From Allocoleopsis franciscana PCC 7113 (lineage in GTDB: Bacteria; Cyanobacteriota; Cyanobacteriia; Cyanobacteriales; Coleofasciculaceae): 64,000 nt of DNA. A program made the position numbers and the translations under genes. Positions 1 through 8,509 of the stretch are shown piece by piece (the stretch's first letter is position 1; every line of letters begins with the position of its first letter). Location of the stretch: positions 6,908,001 to 6,972,000 of the forward strand of contig NC_019738.1 in the NCBI RefSeq assembly GCF_000317515.1, given 5' to 3'. Below the pieces are notes generated by a model. That model worked only from the letters and a program-made list of their open reading frames with translations, ran no database searches and was not told the DNA's origin.

Positions 1-138
1 TTTCAGCTTTTTCAACTGGATACTTATTTCCGCCACGCTGTAATAGTATCCTCAAGTAGTATGAGCAAACAGCTATATAGAAAACCAATAATACTCTCTT
101 AAACAAAGACCTCTTGGCAGGAAGATAGGTACATCATT

Positions 139-822
139 TCATGATTTAGCTAACAGTTCGGCTGCCACTAATCCTTTTTGAACCGCTAAAATAGCTGCTT
201 GGGTGCGATCGCGAACTTCCAGTTTTTGCAAGATAGCGTGGACATGTACCCGCACTGTACCTGTAGCAATGTGCAGCATTTCGGCAATTTCCTGATTCGT
301 CTTCCCTGCGGCAATCAGTGCCAATATTTCTTGTTCCCGATGAGTGAGGAGATTTTGTGACTCCCCAGCCGTCTTTATCTGTACAGGTAGATTGCCTGTC
401 ATTGCTGCACGAATTTCTGCCGTGACGGTTTGATCCCACCACGACGCCCCCGCCGCTACCGATCGCAGTGCTAAAATTAATAGCTCCGCTTCAATTCCTT
501 TAAGACAATATCCAGAAGCACCAGCTGCAATTAGCCGCTCAATTAGCTGCTTTTGAGAGTGAGAGGTTAGAACTAAAACGGGCATCTGTGAATGGTGCTG
601 TTTAATTTGACGACAAGCCTCAACACCCCCAACCCCCGGCAATCCCACATCCAACAGTACGACATCAGGTAGGTGCTGATTGGTCAGTTCTATAGCCGTT
701 TCGCCATCGACTGCCTCAGCGATAACTTCCAATCCGGGCTCTTTAGACAGCCGCATGGAGAGTCCTAAGCGGAACAGTTCGTCATCTTCTACTAACAAAA
801 TCCGCATTGGTGCTGGTTTCAT
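139..822 (-). CDS. NarL/FixJ-type response regulator
   Basis: A 227-residue DNA-binding response regulator. The N-terminal receiver domain (about residues 6-122) has the acidic pair at D13-D14 and the phospho-acceptor D58 in a VVLLDVGLPG context. A LuxR-type helix-turn-helix follows (about 160-222, with LTHREQEILALIAAGKTNQEIA). An alternative start is Met6. No intact kinase gene adjoins it. Directly upstream on the same strand lies a broken histidine-kinase tail (838-1000), so it was probably the second gene of a kinase-regulator operon. The intact kinase at 10357-11481 resembles that remnant and is a candidate partner by inference. The family call is firm; its target genes are unknown. Confidence 0.93.
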   Translation of the reverse strand: MKPAPMRILLVEDDELFRLGLSMRLSKEPGLEVIAEAVDGETAIELTNQHLPDVVLLDVGLPGVGGVEACRQIKQHHSQMPVLVLTSHSQKQLIERLIAAGASGYCLKGIEAELLILALRSVAAGASWWDQTVTAEIRAAMTGNLPVQIKTAGESQNLLTHREQEILALIAAGKTNQEIAEMLHIATGTVRVHVHAILQKLEVRDRTQAAILAVQKGLVAAELLAKS

Positions 823-837
823 CTCAGATACAGTGAG

Positions 838-1000
838 GGATTTGAGGCAGGCACCGCAGGGAAGTCAAATCAAAATAATGTCCCCTGAGGTTTCAGGCTC
901 TCTGTCCAAATTGTACCGCGTCAGCCTCAACGGTCTGATAGGTCAGGTAGGATACCTAGGCTAAACTTACGGCAAGGCGATCGCTCAGACATTTTTGCAC
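838..1000 (-). pseudogene. Histidine kinase 3' remnant
   Basis: Read on the minus strand, this stretch aligns without gaps to the last ~46 codons of the kinase at 10357-11481. It keeps the LSDR-A motif, then YL--Q-VEA, then DNA resembling the acaatttggg/gcagag part. Stop codons fall inside the alignment (for example TAG where the intact gene has the Leu of GSGLGL), so it cannot be functional. The glycine-rich ATP-lid motif is destroyed. It sits where the kinase partner of the response regulator at 139-822 would be expected. Resemblance upstream of about 1000 is weak. Confidence 0.7.
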
Positions 1001-1182
1001 TTATAGTTCATCCTCCTTTAGGAGCCGTTTAGGAAGCCGTTATAGTTACTTAAGAAACTAGATATATATATTTTAATATAGACAAATTACAGCTTGCATT
1101 ATAAGTTGTAAATGCTCAAAAAAGCTACCATATTAATTACAATTCTAAGAAACTTAAACCAAGAGTTTGGTTTGTTCTAAAA

Positions 1183-1473
1183 ATGGTTTTGCAACCAAAA
1201 CTAGTTGCAGTAATATTGTTATCTCTATTTGGCTTCGTAATTATTTGGGTAACTATCTTTTTTGCCATTAAGATTGCTGGCAAAGTTTTCCCAAAAGTAA
1301 AGCGCTATTCCTTTAAGCGAGTTTCTTGTAAGGGTTGTCGATTTTTTACAAACAACCCTTATCTTAAGTGTACAGTACATCCCTCCACAGTTCTAACGAA
1401 ACAATCTCTTAATTGCCCTGATTATCAGTCTGATGAGCCGCGTGTAATTGAATTCCGAGAAGAAAAGAAATAA
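1183..1473 (+). CDS. Small membrane protein with four-cysteine domain
   Basis: A 96-residue protein with one hydrophobic segment (about residues 7-31) followed by a basic linker and a compact cysteine domain: C49-x2-C52-R-F-F, NNPYLKC63, VHP, then LNC78-x-DY. A clear paralogue lies at 17855-18283 with the same cysteines and the same RFF, NP-LKC, VHP and LNC-DY words. The CxxC plus two later cysteines suggests a metal or iron-sulfur site on one face of the membrane (inference). I do not recognise a named family. There is no strong ribosome-binding site, but ATG 1183 places the membrane segment at the N-terminus. Confidence 0.75.
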   Translation: MVLQPKLVAVILLSLFGFVIIWVTIFFAIKIAGKVFPKVKRYSFKRVSCKGCRFFTNNPYLKCTVHPSTVLTKQSLNCPDYQSDEPRVIEFREEKK

Positions 1474-1493
1474 TTCAATGAATTTATATTGGA

Positions 1494-1684
1494 ATTGGAT
1501 ATCTAACATCAGATATATATCAAGACAGGATAATAAAATTGCTCTATATATGCAGGGAAATATATTGTTTTTCCCGCCGGACGGCAGTACATTAATTGTT
1601 ATCAGCAAGATTCAAGTCAGCCTAATCCAGCATTTCACTCTGAAAATTATCCATTGGAGCCTGGGGTAGGAAAGCTAGCCATTT
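1494..1684. repeat. Structured intergenic repeat, copy 1
   Basis: This non-coding stretch has a diverged second copy at 6643-6795 with a detached tail near 7058-7086. The best conserved block, 1597-1639, differs at only one position from 6746-6788. A second conserved block, 1494-1522, contains a small hairpin (atatct/agatat). A third hairpin, 1555-1560 pairing with 1570-1575, has two base pairs that changed on both sides relative to copy 2, which points to selection on RNA or DNA structure. It lies between the cysteine-domain gene and the small gene at 1820. Its function is unknown. Confidence 0.6.
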
Positions 1685-1819
1685 TGACTCTTTCTACTAG
1701 TTATTGGATTCTTCGCCACATGAATGTCAAAGATAAGGACGAATAAAACCTTTCACAGACAACCAGCAAAGTAACGTAAAAATGAAAAGAACATCAAAGA
1801 CGAATTTTCCAATAAAGCT

Positions 1820-2086
1820 ATGACAAACGTATCTGATTTTTTGTATAGTCGTAGTCGCTACTATGGAGCTGTCAAGCCAGAGAACTTGGTGTTTAACGCC
1901 AATTTGCAAGAATTTGCACAGAGAGTTACTTATATTAGCTGTTTAGAAACCGCAGGGAAGTTGACACCAGAAGAAGCTTACAAACAAATTCAGTCGCTCT
2001 GGAAACAGCTCAAACAGACCAAGAAACAACTGGGAATAGGCGAACACTCCTTTGAAACAAAACCAGCGGACAACACTGAATATTAG
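1820..2086 (+). CDS. Small conserved cyanobacterial protein
   Basis: An 88-residue soluble protein with a tyrosine- and arginine-rich start (FLYSRSRYYG) and a predicted helical remainder (NLQEFAQRV, TPEEAYKQI, LWKQLKQTKKQLG). The sequence looks like a small cyanobacteria-restricted family (DUF7219-like, from memory), with no known activity. There are no membrane segments or cysteine clusters. It stands alone between the intergenic repeat upstream and a palindromic repeat downstream. ATG 1820 gives the usual family-like N-terminus. Confidence 0.75.
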   Translation: MTNVSDFLYSRSRYYGAVKPENLVFNANLQEFAQRVTYISCLETAGKLTPEEAYKQIQSLWKQLKQTKKQLGIGEHSFETKPADNTEY

Positions 2087-2166
2087 AGTGGTGAAGTCTA
2101 CGGCAAGCTTGGCTTCACACCTCATTCTATCGGCAGCATGTCAAGGAGAGCAGATACCCCCTTCAG

Positions 2167-2240
2167 GTAGGTTGGGTTGAACGAAGCGTGAAACCCAACA
2201 TTTATCAAGGTGCTGGGTTTCGTTTCTCAACCCAGCCTAC
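2167..2240. repeat. Palindromic GGTTGGGTT/AACCCAGCC repeat
   Basis: An imperfect long hairpin. gtaggttgggttga (2167-2180) pairs with tcaacccagcctac at the other end, and an inner arm gaaacccaaca pairs with tgctgggtttc, giving one mismatch or G-U pair per arm. Such GTAGGTTGGGTT palindromes are a widespread intergenic repeat in cyanobacteria. It may also serve as a terminator for the gene at 1820-2086. Confidence 0.65.
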
Positions 2241-2301
2241 AAAGTTGACATCCTCCCATTCTATCCATTAGCCCACAATTCAATCGAACAATAGTTTTAT
2301 C

Positions 2302-2880
2302 ATGCTCGTAGCTCCTGCTTATGTATCTCCTCCGATAAGACGAATCTTCAGTCGGCACGACTTAGTTCCTCAAGAGCCAAACTTCCTTTGGAGAATTGAG
2401 CAAGGAGTTGTTCGCACCCTCTGTTGGAGTGAAGAAGGCACCGCGATCGTCTCCGGATATTGGACTTCAAAGGATGTAGTGGGACAACCTTTGTCTAGCA
2501 ACAAACCCTATCAAATTCAGTGCTTGACACCTGTTGAAGTTAGCCTTATCCCCGATTACCTTTGGCACCAAGAGTTAGATGCCATCCGCTTGCACGCTCA
2601 ACAAACCGAAGAAATCCTGAACATTGTTCGTTCTAAACAGATTTATCAGCGCCTAAAGCAACTTTTATTCTGGTTAGCCCAGAAGTTTGGGCGTCGGGTA
2701 GAAGAAGGAACATTGATCGATTTGCCGATTTCCCATCAAGATATCGCAGACATGATTGGGGCAACGCGCGTCACCGTAACGAGGGAGCTACAGAAGTTCG
2801 AGCAAGAAGGCATTATTACTCGCCCCTACCGAAAATACATTCTTTTACGAAAAGGAAACGGGTTGAAAGAAACTCTGTAG
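2302..2880 (+). CDS. CRP/FNR-family transcriptional regulator
   Basis: A 192-residue regulator. The N-terminal half (about 15-85) is a short beta-roll sensor domain (LWRIEQGVVRTL, GTAIVSGYW). A long helix follows (about 90-125), then a winged helix-turn-helix (about 140-185: ISHQDIADMIGATRVTVTRELQ, and EGIITRPYRKY in the wing). No cysteine set for an FNR-type cluster is visible, and the sensor is shorter than in CRP, so the ligand is unclear. It is a stand-alone gene. A degraded copy of its last codons and 3' flank appears at 10278-10332. Confidence 0.88.
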   Translation: MLVAPAYVSPPIRRIFSRHDLVPQEPNFLWRIEQGVVRTLCWSEEGTAIVSGYWTSKDVVGQPLSSNKPYQIQCLTPVEVSLIPDYLWHQELDAIRLHAQQTEEILNIVRSKQIYQRLKQLLFWLAQKFGRRVEEGTLIDLPISHQDIADMIGATRVTVTRELQKFEQEGIITRPYRKYILLRKGNGLKETL

Positions 2881-2953
2881 CGAGAGTCAGCGACCATTAA
2901 GTAACACGACTTCTTAAAATAGAATAGTTCAATCAAACAACCATCCCTATGTT

Positions 2954-3613
2954 ATGGCTAAGACTAATCTGACGGCTGTAATACTGACCCTGCTAGTGAT
3001 CGTGGGTCTGTTCAGTGTAGCTGGAGCTTTAGTTTGGATGGGTTCCCTCATGAAGTCACGGTCTGGGTCTACACCGTCGGTTACCGTTGCCACACCGACA
3101 CCGACCACCAACAGTTCTGGCTCGCTTAACCAGATAGCAAAGAGCGATCGCCAAGTTGACTACAGTAAGCTGCGGACATACTTGCAGCAAAAAAATTGGA
3201 AAGCTGCTGACCGGGAAACATACGAACGCATGTTAGAGGCTGCCGGACCACAGGCTCAAGCGCTCGGTTATACACCTCAGACGGAAATGGACACGCTCTC
3301 CTGTACAGACTTAAAAACCATTGATGGACTTTGGAGTGCAGCCAGTGAAGGCAAGTTCGGTTTTACCGCTCAACAGAGAATTTTGAAGGCGTTAGGCGAC
3401 TATCGAAAGATGTATGAGCAGGTGGGATGGCAGAAGTTATCTGGTGAGTGGCTGATTGAGTGGACCTATAATCCGCAAACCAAACGCTTGGATTACAAGC
3501 CAGGGAAAGAACCAAACTTTACCACCCCCCCGCCCGGTCACCTGCCTACTGTGGAGAGAGGCTATAACTTCGATGTTTCTCTCGATGCGGTGCTCAAAAG
3601 GTGTGGCTTTTGA
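2954..3613 (+). CDS. Membrane-anchored GUN4-domain protein
   Basis: A 219-residue protein. Residues about 7-30 form a membrane anchor (VILTLLVIVGLFSVAGALVW), then a Thr/Ser/Pro linker (40-65), then a GUN4 domain to the end. Hallmarks are DYSKLRTYLQQKNWKAAD, the LSCTDLKTIDGLW helix, GKFGF, and GHLPTV near the C-terminus. The GUN4 fold binds porphyrins. The true Gun4 stimulates Mg-chelatase, but cyanobacteria carry several GUN4-domain paralogues with other architectures, so a direct chlorophyll role is not assured here. Confidence 0.85.
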   Translation: MAKTNLTAVILTLLVIVGLFSVAGALVWMGSLMKSRSGSTPSVTVATPTPTTNSSGSLNQIAKSDRQVDYSKLRTYLQQKNWKAADRETYERMLEAAGPQAQALGYTPQTEMDTLSCTDLKTIDGLWSAASEGKFGFTAQQRILKALGDYRKMYEQVGWQKLSGEWLIEWTYNPQTKRLDYKPGKEPNFTTPPPGHLPTVERGYNFDVSLDAVLKRCGF

Positions 3614-3658
3614 GTCAGCACCTCTTGAGTGCAAGATATCCTGAATTTCTACAACCAC

Positions 3659-3859
3659 TTACCCATATAGTGGTGTGAAAACTGTAGGCTTTGATTGTAT
3701 TAGTCTGTTAATGCACATTTTGCCGTAGATTAGTGCCTCATCAATTGTCGAAAAACAGAAGGGTTCGTGATACTCATTCCCTTCTGGGTCTTTATAGTCA
3801 ACGGTAATGCCATTCCACTCTTTTTTGATGACAAGAGTCCATTGTTGGTAAGTTATCAT
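3659..3859 (-). CDS. Small hypothetical protein
   Basis: A 66-residue reading frame with a protein-like composition (aromatic and acidic N-terminal half: WTLVIKKEW, ITVDYKDPEGNEY; then an alpha-helical EALIYGKMCINRLI). It looks like a small beta-beta-alpha protein. I recognise no family. It converges with the GUN4-domain gene, and an AT-rich region lies upstream. There is no membrane segment. It is supported by composition and an ATG start only. Confidence 0.5.
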   Translation of the reverse strand: MITYQQWTLVIKKEWNGITVDYKDPEGNEYHEPFCFSTIDEALIYGKMCINRLIQSKPTVFTPLYG

Positions 3860-4395
3860 CTTGAACTTCTTTAGATTTGCAAGGGTTTACAAGGTGTTTT
3901 TTTAGGCAATATCATACTGCCAATTTATTAATTTTAATTTTAATCCAGAAAGACTGAAATCAAGAAATTAAAGACCCATTAACTAAAAAATATATCTTAT
4001 AAAATGTATAAGCGTAAAGGTATAAATCAAACATCTGGTTTTAAAATATCTCAATATTTATCTCTGTAATTATATTCTTAAAAATAGACAAAAACCTAGT
4101 AATAAATTTTGGGATATATAAAAAATAAACAATCAGTCTATACCTCAAACAACACCTGTTTATATCACTTAGACTAAAAGTTTATTTCTTGATTTTTAAG
4201 GTTACAAATTTTTGTTTTGCTTATAATTAAAGGAATAATGATTCTCTGTCTGTGTAGTTCTACAAATTTTCAGTATTAGGGTGTATTTACTTTTAGTTAA
4301 AAACAACAAAAAATACCTTGAACAACAATCAAGGTAATAGCGAACGATTGTTGTGATTTTTGAATTTTAAATGCTTTGAAATTTGGAGAACAAAA
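3860..4395. other. AT-rich intergenic region
   Basis: About 535 bases of strongly AT-rich DNA between a minus-strand gene and the stress gene at 4396. I see no reading frame worth calling. The right end forms the leader of the downstream gene and holds the overlapping hairpins listed separately. Confidence 0.6.
4314..4354 (+). promoter_or_regulatory. Leader with two mutually exclusive hairpins
   Basis: taccttga (4314-4321) pairs perfectly with tcaaggta (4329-4336). acaacaatc (4322-4330) pairs perfectly with gattgttgt (4346-4354). The two stems share bases 4329-4330, and the second uses the loop of the first, so they cannot coexist. They lie 42 bases ahead of the ATG of the stress gene at 4396. 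A regulatory role is inferred. Confidence 0.4.
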
Positions 4396-4944
4396 ATGGT
4401 TACTACGCCTACAGCTTACAGTCCCAACCAACGTGCTATCGGAGTCTTTGAAAACTTTCAAAATGCAGAAAAGGCACTTCACGAGTTAGAAACTGCGGGG
4501 TTTGACATGAACAGAGTTTCTGTTATCGCGCAGGATACTCCCGCTAAAAGCGATATGGCAGGAGCCAACATACAGGATGAACAGATTGGAAATAAAGCTA
4601 ACGAAGGGGCAGCTACAGGAGCGATCGCGGGCGGGGCTTTAGGAAGTATAACTGGCTTACTCGCGGGCTTGGGTGAGCTAGCAATTCCTGGTATTAGTTT
4701 GCTCCTGTTAGCTGGAGAAGCCACGGCTGTTGCTTCTACCCTTGCTGGTGGCACGATGGGTGCAGCCGCAGGGGGTTTGAGTGGTATCCTAGTTGGTTTA
4801 GGAATTCCCAAAGAGCGAGCGAAGGTTTACAGCGATCGCGTACTTCGCGGCTATTACCTCCTGAGGGTTAATGGTACGCCAAATGAGATAGCTCGCGCCG
4901 AAACCATCTTACAAAATCGGGGGATTGAAGAGTGGGGCATCTAA
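4396..4944 (+). CDS. General stress protein 17M-like, glycine-zipper protein
   Basis: A 182-residue protein. The N-terminal domain (about 8-45: RAIGVFENFQNAEKALHELETAGFDMNRVSVI) matches the YflT/GspM-like general-stress domain. The centre (about 65-140) is a Gly/Ala-rich hydrophobic glycine zipper likely to sit in the membrane. The C-terminus (ERAKVYSDRVLRGYYLLRV-G) repeats the same fold signature. I chose ATG 4396, not the upstream in-frame ATG at 4360, because ggagaa precedes it at 4385-4390. A paralogous domain forms the C-terminal part of the protein at 9030-9944. A stress role is inferred from the family. Confidence 0.8.
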   Translation: MVTTPTAYSPNQRAIGVFENFQNAEKALHELETAGFDMNRVSVIAQDTPAKSDMAGANIQDEQIGNKANEGAATGAIAGGALGSITGLLAGLGELAIPGISLLLLAGEATAVASTLAGGTMGAAAGGLSGILVGLGIPKERAKVYSDRVLRGYYLLRVNGTPNEIARAETILQNRGIEEWGI

Positions 4945-5109
4945 TACGAGGCTACCAAACCTTGAACTCACCACAATTCTCACAGCATCAAAAGTATTGA
5001 TCGCAACCTCTAATATCAGTCTCCTTCTTCTTTAGACAACATTCAAAAGAGGAAGACAAAACGATGTGGCAAAACACTGAAAAGTAAAGCGGAGAAAACT
5101 CAACACACT

Positions 5110-6558
5110 ATGAAACCGAAAGAAACTATCTTTGTCATTCCCACTTATCGATTAAGAGATGTGGCACAAACCATCGAAGAGTATGACCATAATTTTTGGG
5201 TCAATGGACACGCTCCTAAAATAATTGTCTTTGATGATTCAAGCGTCGCCAATCACGAAAAGTACTATCCCATTCTCGAACAAACTAAGACCGTCAACGA
5301 TGTGTTTTATGTGGGTCCTCATGAGAAGGAGGAATTTATCACCTTTTTAAACCAAAGGCTTCGTGATAAAAAGCTTGAGTCGCTGGTAAGAAACTTATTT
5401 CGTCCCAGTTATGGAGGGAATAGAAACTTCACCTTAATGTATACACTTGGACATTTAATGGTGAGTTCTGATGATGATATGAGACCTGATGCGTTGATTG
5501 AAAACAGCCCAGAGTCTTTATCAGTTGATGAAATCTGCCGAGGTAAATTATTCAAGGCGAACCAAGATGGCTTCGCTCATCGGTCTTTCGATTTACTCAC
5601 CGCTTTTGAAGATGTTTTAGGTAAAGAAGTTAGCCAAATACCAAATAACTTCGAGATAGGTGACTTAGTCGTTGATACGGCGATGGAATTAGAAACCAAC
5701 ACGACCAAGGGTTATTTTAAAGAGAATTCCCTATCACTGCAACCGGGTAAAATTTTGGATAATGCTGTGGTCAAAATTGCCCAAACTTTTCGGACGGGAA
5801 CAAACGACATCGATACGCTCGATTTTGTTCATATGTATCTCAACAATGACAGCCAAATCAGCCCGGACGAGCTCAACGATGTTTATGTTCTTGTAAATTT
5901 CAGACCTGTAGTTACCAACAAAAACTGGAGGATGGATTGCGGCGTCGCTGGATATGATAATCAGTTTGGGTTGCCTCCCTTTTTTCCGACTCGACTCAGG
6001 TTTGAGGATTACATCTATAGACTTTGGATACAACAAGAGGGTGTTATAGCTGCACACGTCGATGCTGTGCAGAACCATATTCGGAATAATTATATGCGAA
6101 ACCCTCTCGTTAGTGAGATTTTTAATGAGGAAATATGTAACTTGCTCAAAAAGAAGATCAAGAACAGCGTCTGTAAGCTTGAAGACTTGGCGATTGAGTT
6201 TGATTACTCTGGTGAGGTGACTTCACAAGACTCTGAGGAAATATTGCAAAAAATTACCACCATCTACGACCAAGCGGTCAAAGCTTCAGCGTCTACTCAA
6301 AATCCAGAACGCCAGCAGTCTCTCCAATTGTTTGCCGAGAGTTTATCAAGAGTATTCTATGGATTTGAAACTGACTTTTTTCAGCAAAATGTCTCCCGCA
6401 TTGTCGATGATGTCATCAACCAATTTCAAGCGTCTCTAGAGATCTGGCCGACTCTAGTCGAAATCTGCTACCTCCAAAAGGATAAAAAAGATCTGCCGCA
6501 GACCAGGGTTCAGAATCAGAAGCTCAAGTCCAGGAACGGTGCTTTGAAAAATTCGTAG
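5110..6558 (+). CDS. Putative GT-A-fold glycosyltransferase-like protein
   Basis: A 482-residue cytosolic protein. The N-terminus begins IFVIPTYRLRDVAQTIEEYD and continues KIIVFDDSS, as in GT-A glycosyltransferases. LMVSSDDDMRPDAL (about 117-130) looks like a DxD metal- and nucleotide-sugar-binding motif, and a WRMDCGVAGYDNQFGLPPF segment near 276 may be the acceptor or GED-like part. The final ~150 residues look helical. I cannot assign it to a known family. It is followed by a strong hairpin and then a GT4 enzyme, which hints at a shared glycoconjugate or solute pathway. Confidence 0.6.
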   Translation: MKPKETIFVIPTYRLRDVAQTIEEYDHNFWVNGHAPKIIVFDDSSVANHEKYYPILEQTKTVNDVFYVGPHEKEEFITFLNQRLRDKKLESLVRNLFRPSYGGNRNFTLMYTLGHLMVSSDDDMRPDALIENSPESLSVDEICRGKLFKANQDGFAHRSFDLLTAFEDVLGKEVSQIPNNFEIGDLVVDTAMELETNTTKGYFKENSLSLQPGKILDNAVVKIAQTFRTGTNDIDTLDFVHMYLNNDSQISPDELNDVYVLVNFRPVVTNKNWRMDCGVAGYDNQFGLPPFFPTRLRFEDYIYRLWIQQEGVIAAHVDAVQNHIRNNYMRNPLVSEIFNEEICNLLKKKIKNSVCKLEDLAIEFDYSGEVTSQDSEEILQKITTIYDQAVKASASTQNPERQQSLQLFAESLSRVFYGFETDFFQQNVSRIVDDVINQFQASLEIWPTLVEICYLQKDKKDLPQTRVQNQKLKSRNGALKNS

Positions 6559-6594
6559 GGTGTTGCATCACCAAATGTAGAGACGTAGCCTGAT

Positions 6595-6635
6595 CTAGAG
6601 ACGTAGCATACTACGTCTCTAGGAATATAATTTTT
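6595..6635 (+). terminator. Perfect 12-bp hairpin terminator
   Basis: ctagagacgtag (6595-6606), loop cata, then ctacgtctctag (6611-6622) form a perfect stem. A T-run follows at 6631-6635 after a short AT-rich gap. A partial direct copy of the left arm (tagagacgtag) lies just upstream at 6578-6588. It probably ends transcription of the gene at 5110-6558. The tagagacgtag word is also a common cyanobacterial repeat. Confidence 0.6.
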
Positions 6636-6642
6636 GTTTAGG

Positions 6643-6795
6643 ATTGGGTATCTAGCATCAGATATATATCAAAGACCTGCTAAAAAAATAGTGAAAATAT
6701 ATTGGAGAATATATTGTTTCTCCAGTAAGGCAGCGCTAGATTAACTGTTATCAGCAAGATTCAAGTCAGCCTAATCCAGTATTTCACTTGGAATT
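6643..6795. repeat. Structured intergenic repeat, copy 2
   Basis: The second copy of the element at 1494-1684. Conserved blocks are 6643-6671 and 6746-6788. The hairpin arms are 6704-6709 (ggagaa) and 6718-6723 (ttctcc), against gggaaa and tttccc in copy 1, that is two compensated pairs. The terminal block of copy 1 (ggagcctggggtaggaaagc) reappears only at about 7058-7086, so this copy seems interrupted by roughly 270 bases. It lies upstream of the GT4 gene at 7107. No reading frame runs through it. Confidence 0.6.
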
Positions 6796-7106
6796 ACCCA
6801 TTTGGAAAACACGGTTGGAGCGGAGGAACCATTTTTTGGGGCAAATCTTCTAACGTTATCTCTGTGAAATAAACAGATAACAAGAGAAGGACATCTCTCA
6901 GTCCTAGCCCGTCAGCTAACTCCGTAGGCATTGAGAGGAGACTGAAGAGTCAGCAGGTTAAAAAAATAGGCTACTCGTATCAGTTTCCCTGGCTGGTGTA
7001 TATCTCTTCGTTTTACCTACCCTTAACTTGCTAAAGACCAAAACTATCCGTTTATTCATGGAGTTTGGGGTAAGAAAACTAGCCATAAGGTGAAAATCAA
7101 CTCATC

Positions 7107-8384
7107 ATGTTTCTCAGACAAAAAAATCGCATTGCTTTAATTTCTGTTTGTGGTGACCCAGCTATAGAAATTGGCAAAGAAGAAGCTGGCGGACAGAATG
7201 TTTACGTGCGTGAAGTTGGGTTAGCTTTAGCACAGGCGGGCTGGCAAGTGGATATGTTCACTCGTCGTAGCAGTCTCGAACAAGCGGCTGTTGTTCAGCA
7301 TAGCCCAAATTGCCGAACGATTCGGTTAACGGCTGGTCCGGCAACGTTTATCAATCGAGATGAAGTCTACTCCTACCTACCCGAGTTTGTCTACTCATTC
7401 CTTGTATTCCAGCAGCGAGAAGGATTGAGATATTCCATCATTCATACGAATTACTGGTTGTCGTCCTGGGTAGGGATGGCACTGCGGAAGTATCAGCCTT
7501 TAATTCAAGTGCATACTTATCACTCGTTAGGGGCGGTGAAATACTCTACTATGAGTGACCTTCCCCCGATCGCATCCACGCGACTAGCCGTAGAAAAAGC
7601 GTGTTTGGAAACAGTGGATCGAGTTGTTGCCACCTCTCCTCAAGAAGCAGAACACATGCGGCAGTGGGTTTCTACAAAAGGAACAATTGAAATTGTTCCC
7701 TGTGGCACCGATATCGACAGGTTTGGTGGAATTCCCCAAAATGAGGCGCGGCAACAGTTAGGAATTGCACCGGATGCCAAGGTTGTGCTTTATGTCGGTC
7801 GCTTCGATCCGCGTAAAGGGATAGAAACGCTAGTGCGATCGATCGCGAAATCCAGTTTGCACGGTCAGGCTAATTTGCAGTTGATTATTGGAGGCGGCTT
7901 TCATCCAGGTCAAAGCGACGGGATAGAACTCGATCGCATCCAAGATATCGTCAACGAACTGGGACTGCAAAACATTACAACATTCCCAGGACAACTCGGC
8001 GATACCAACTTACACCTCTACTATGCAGCAGCTGATGTTTGTGTGATTCCCAGTCACTACGAACCCTTTGGTCTTGTTGCACTTGAAGCAATGGCTAGTG
8101 GAACTCCCGTAGTTGCCAGCAATATTGGGGGTTTAAAGTTTACTGTAGTTCCAGAAGTAACGGGTTTACTGGTACCTCCTAAAAATGAAGTCGCCTTTGC
8201 TCAAGCAATCGATCAAATTCTGGCTAATCCCGCTTGGGCTTTCCAACTCGGTCAAACAGGTCGGCAACGGGTAGAAATTGCCTTTAGCTGGTATAGCGTG
8301 GCATCGAGACTCGGCAGTCTTTACACACAACTCCTCGATCGAGCAGCATCGGTGTCTGGCAGCAAATCTCAGGTAGCCGCTTAA
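7107..8384 (+). CDS. GT4 glycosyltransferase (sucrose-phosphate-synthase-like fold)
   Basis: A 425-residue GT-B enzyme of family GT4. The N-terminal acceptor domain has the EEAGGQNVYVREV loop shared by sucrose-phosphate synthases and MshA-type enzymes. The C-terminal donor domain has VLYVGRFDPRKGIETL, then the E-x7-E motif in HYEPFGLVALEAMASGTPVV, which binds the nucleotide sugar. Length is typical for a single-domain GT4 enzyme; no phosphatase domain is fused. The exact donor and acceptor cannot be read from sequence. It stands alone, preceded by the structured repeat and followed by a GC-rich hairpin. Confidence 0.9.
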   Translation: MFLRQKNRIALISVCGDPAIEIGKEEAGGQNVYVREVGLALAQAGWQVDMFTRRSSLEQAAVVQHSPNCRTIRLTAGPATFINRDEVYSYLPEFVYSFLVFQQREGLRYSIIHTNYWLSSWVGMALRKYQPLIQVHTYHSLGAVKYSTMSDLPPIASTRLAVEKACLETVDRVVATSPQEAEHMRQWVSTKGTIEIVPCGTDIDRFGGIPQNEARQQLGIAPDAKVVLYVGRFDPRKGIETLVRSIAKSSLHGQANLQLIIGGGFHPGQSDGIELDRIQDIVNELGLQNITTFPGQLGDTNLHLYYAAADVCVIPSHYEPFGLVALEAMASGTPVVASNIGGLKFTVVPEVTGLLVPPKNEVAFAQAIDQILANPAWAFQLGQTGRQRVEIAFSWYSVASRLGSLYTQLLDRAASVSGSKSQVAA

Positions 8385-8429
8385 GACTCGAAACAGTAAA
8401 AGCGGTAGTAATTTAAGGACTTTCTTTTC

Positions 8430-8460
8430 GGGGGGTGATGTTTTCAAAGCACTCCCCCCC
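8430..8460 (+). terminator. GC-rich hairpin after GT4 gene
   Basis: ggggggtg (8430-8437) can pair with cactcccccc (8450-8459) with one bulge across a 12-base loop. There is no strong T-run after it, so this is only a probable terminator. Confidence 0.4.
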
Positions 8461-8509
8461 ATTGAACTTTAATACCAATTGAACAGAAACCGTTTTGCAA
8501 CGAAACAAT

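Noticed and set aside
680-964. 94-residue plus-strand frame
   Set aside because: It is antisense to the response regulator and to the kinase remnant; composition is Ser-rich as expected of a shadow frame.
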